From: Phycisphaera mikurensis NBRC 102666
Lineage (GTDB): Bacteria > Planctomycetota > Phycisphaerae > Phycisphaerales > SM1A02
Length of the DNA: 6,474 bases
Direction of reading: 5' to 3'
Assembly (NCBI GenBank): GCA_945870475.1
Contig: CAMBSR010000135.1
Location: 1-6,474 of the forward strand
How positions within the stretch are numbered: the stretch's first letter is position 1; every line of letters starts with the position of its first letter. The notes under the pieces were generated by a model. It saw only the letters and a program-made list of their open reading frames with translations, ran no database searches and was not told the DNA's origin. The position numbers and the translations under genes are program-made. This document shows positions 6,426 through 6,474 of this stretch, in pieces.

Positions 6426-6474
6426 CAGGCGTTGGTGCATGGGCCGATCGCGCATAGTTTTCCGATGTGCTTCC

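Noticed and set aside
6439..6474. ATG with twelve open codons running off the right edge on the + strand
   Set aside because: It is too short to judge, has no clear ribosome binding site and no recognisable sequence. It could be the start of a divergent gene, but nothing supports it.
1..6474. CRISPR array, insertion sequence, tRNA, rRNA or prophage feature
   Set aside because: No regularly spaced repeats, terminal inverted repeats with a transposase, cloverleaf or phage-like genes were seen. The window is almost fully accounted for by four chromosomal-type genes.

Overview
The window is a high-GC bacterial chromosomal segment (roughly two-thirds G+C by eye, with strong G/C preference at third codon positions). 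The best taxonomic hint is the C-terminus of the secreted protein at 3378-4985. It ends in a degenerate plus a canonical dockerin-like calcium loop, followed by a short Trp-Gly-Asn-Cys tail. I associate this ending with Planctomycetes of the Phycisphaerae type. That placement is an inference from one protein family and from composition, not a proof.

There are four protein genes in two convergent pairs. On the + strand, 1-2169 is the 3' part of a SulP-family anion transporter fused through a STAS-like segment to a complete beta-carbonic anhydrase, most simply a bicarbonate transporter carrying its own hydration enzyme. It is followed 26 bases later by a bacterial deoxyhypusine synthase-like gene (2196-3248). 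The short gap suggests possible co-transcription, but no biochemical link between the two is evident. On the - strand, 5211-6353 encodes an exported HtrA/DegP-like protein with one PDZ domain, in which all three serine-protease catalytic positions appear to be substituted. Downstream of it in transcription order, 3378-4985 encodes a secreted PhoX/DUF839-type (phosphatase/phytase-like) protein with the dockerin-like C-terminus.

The two pairs converge on a strong hairpin at 3305-3339. It has a clean U-tract only for the - strand transcript, so it mainly terminates the PhoX-like gene. A second small hairpin lies beside it. The 225-base gap between the two - strand genes (4986-5210) holds a good Shine-Dalgarno site and several short inverted and direct repeats, but no convincing terminator or promoter. 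The right edge (6354-6474) holds a plausible sigma70-type promoter for the HtrA-like gene.

No mobile element, CRISPR array, tRNA or rRNA was seen. The most notable items are the triple-substituted HtrA-like pseudoprotease, the deoxyhypusine synthase homologue with altered substrate-pocket residues in a bacterium, and the SulP-STAS-carbonic anhydrase fusion. None of these clearly amounts to a new multi-gene system.
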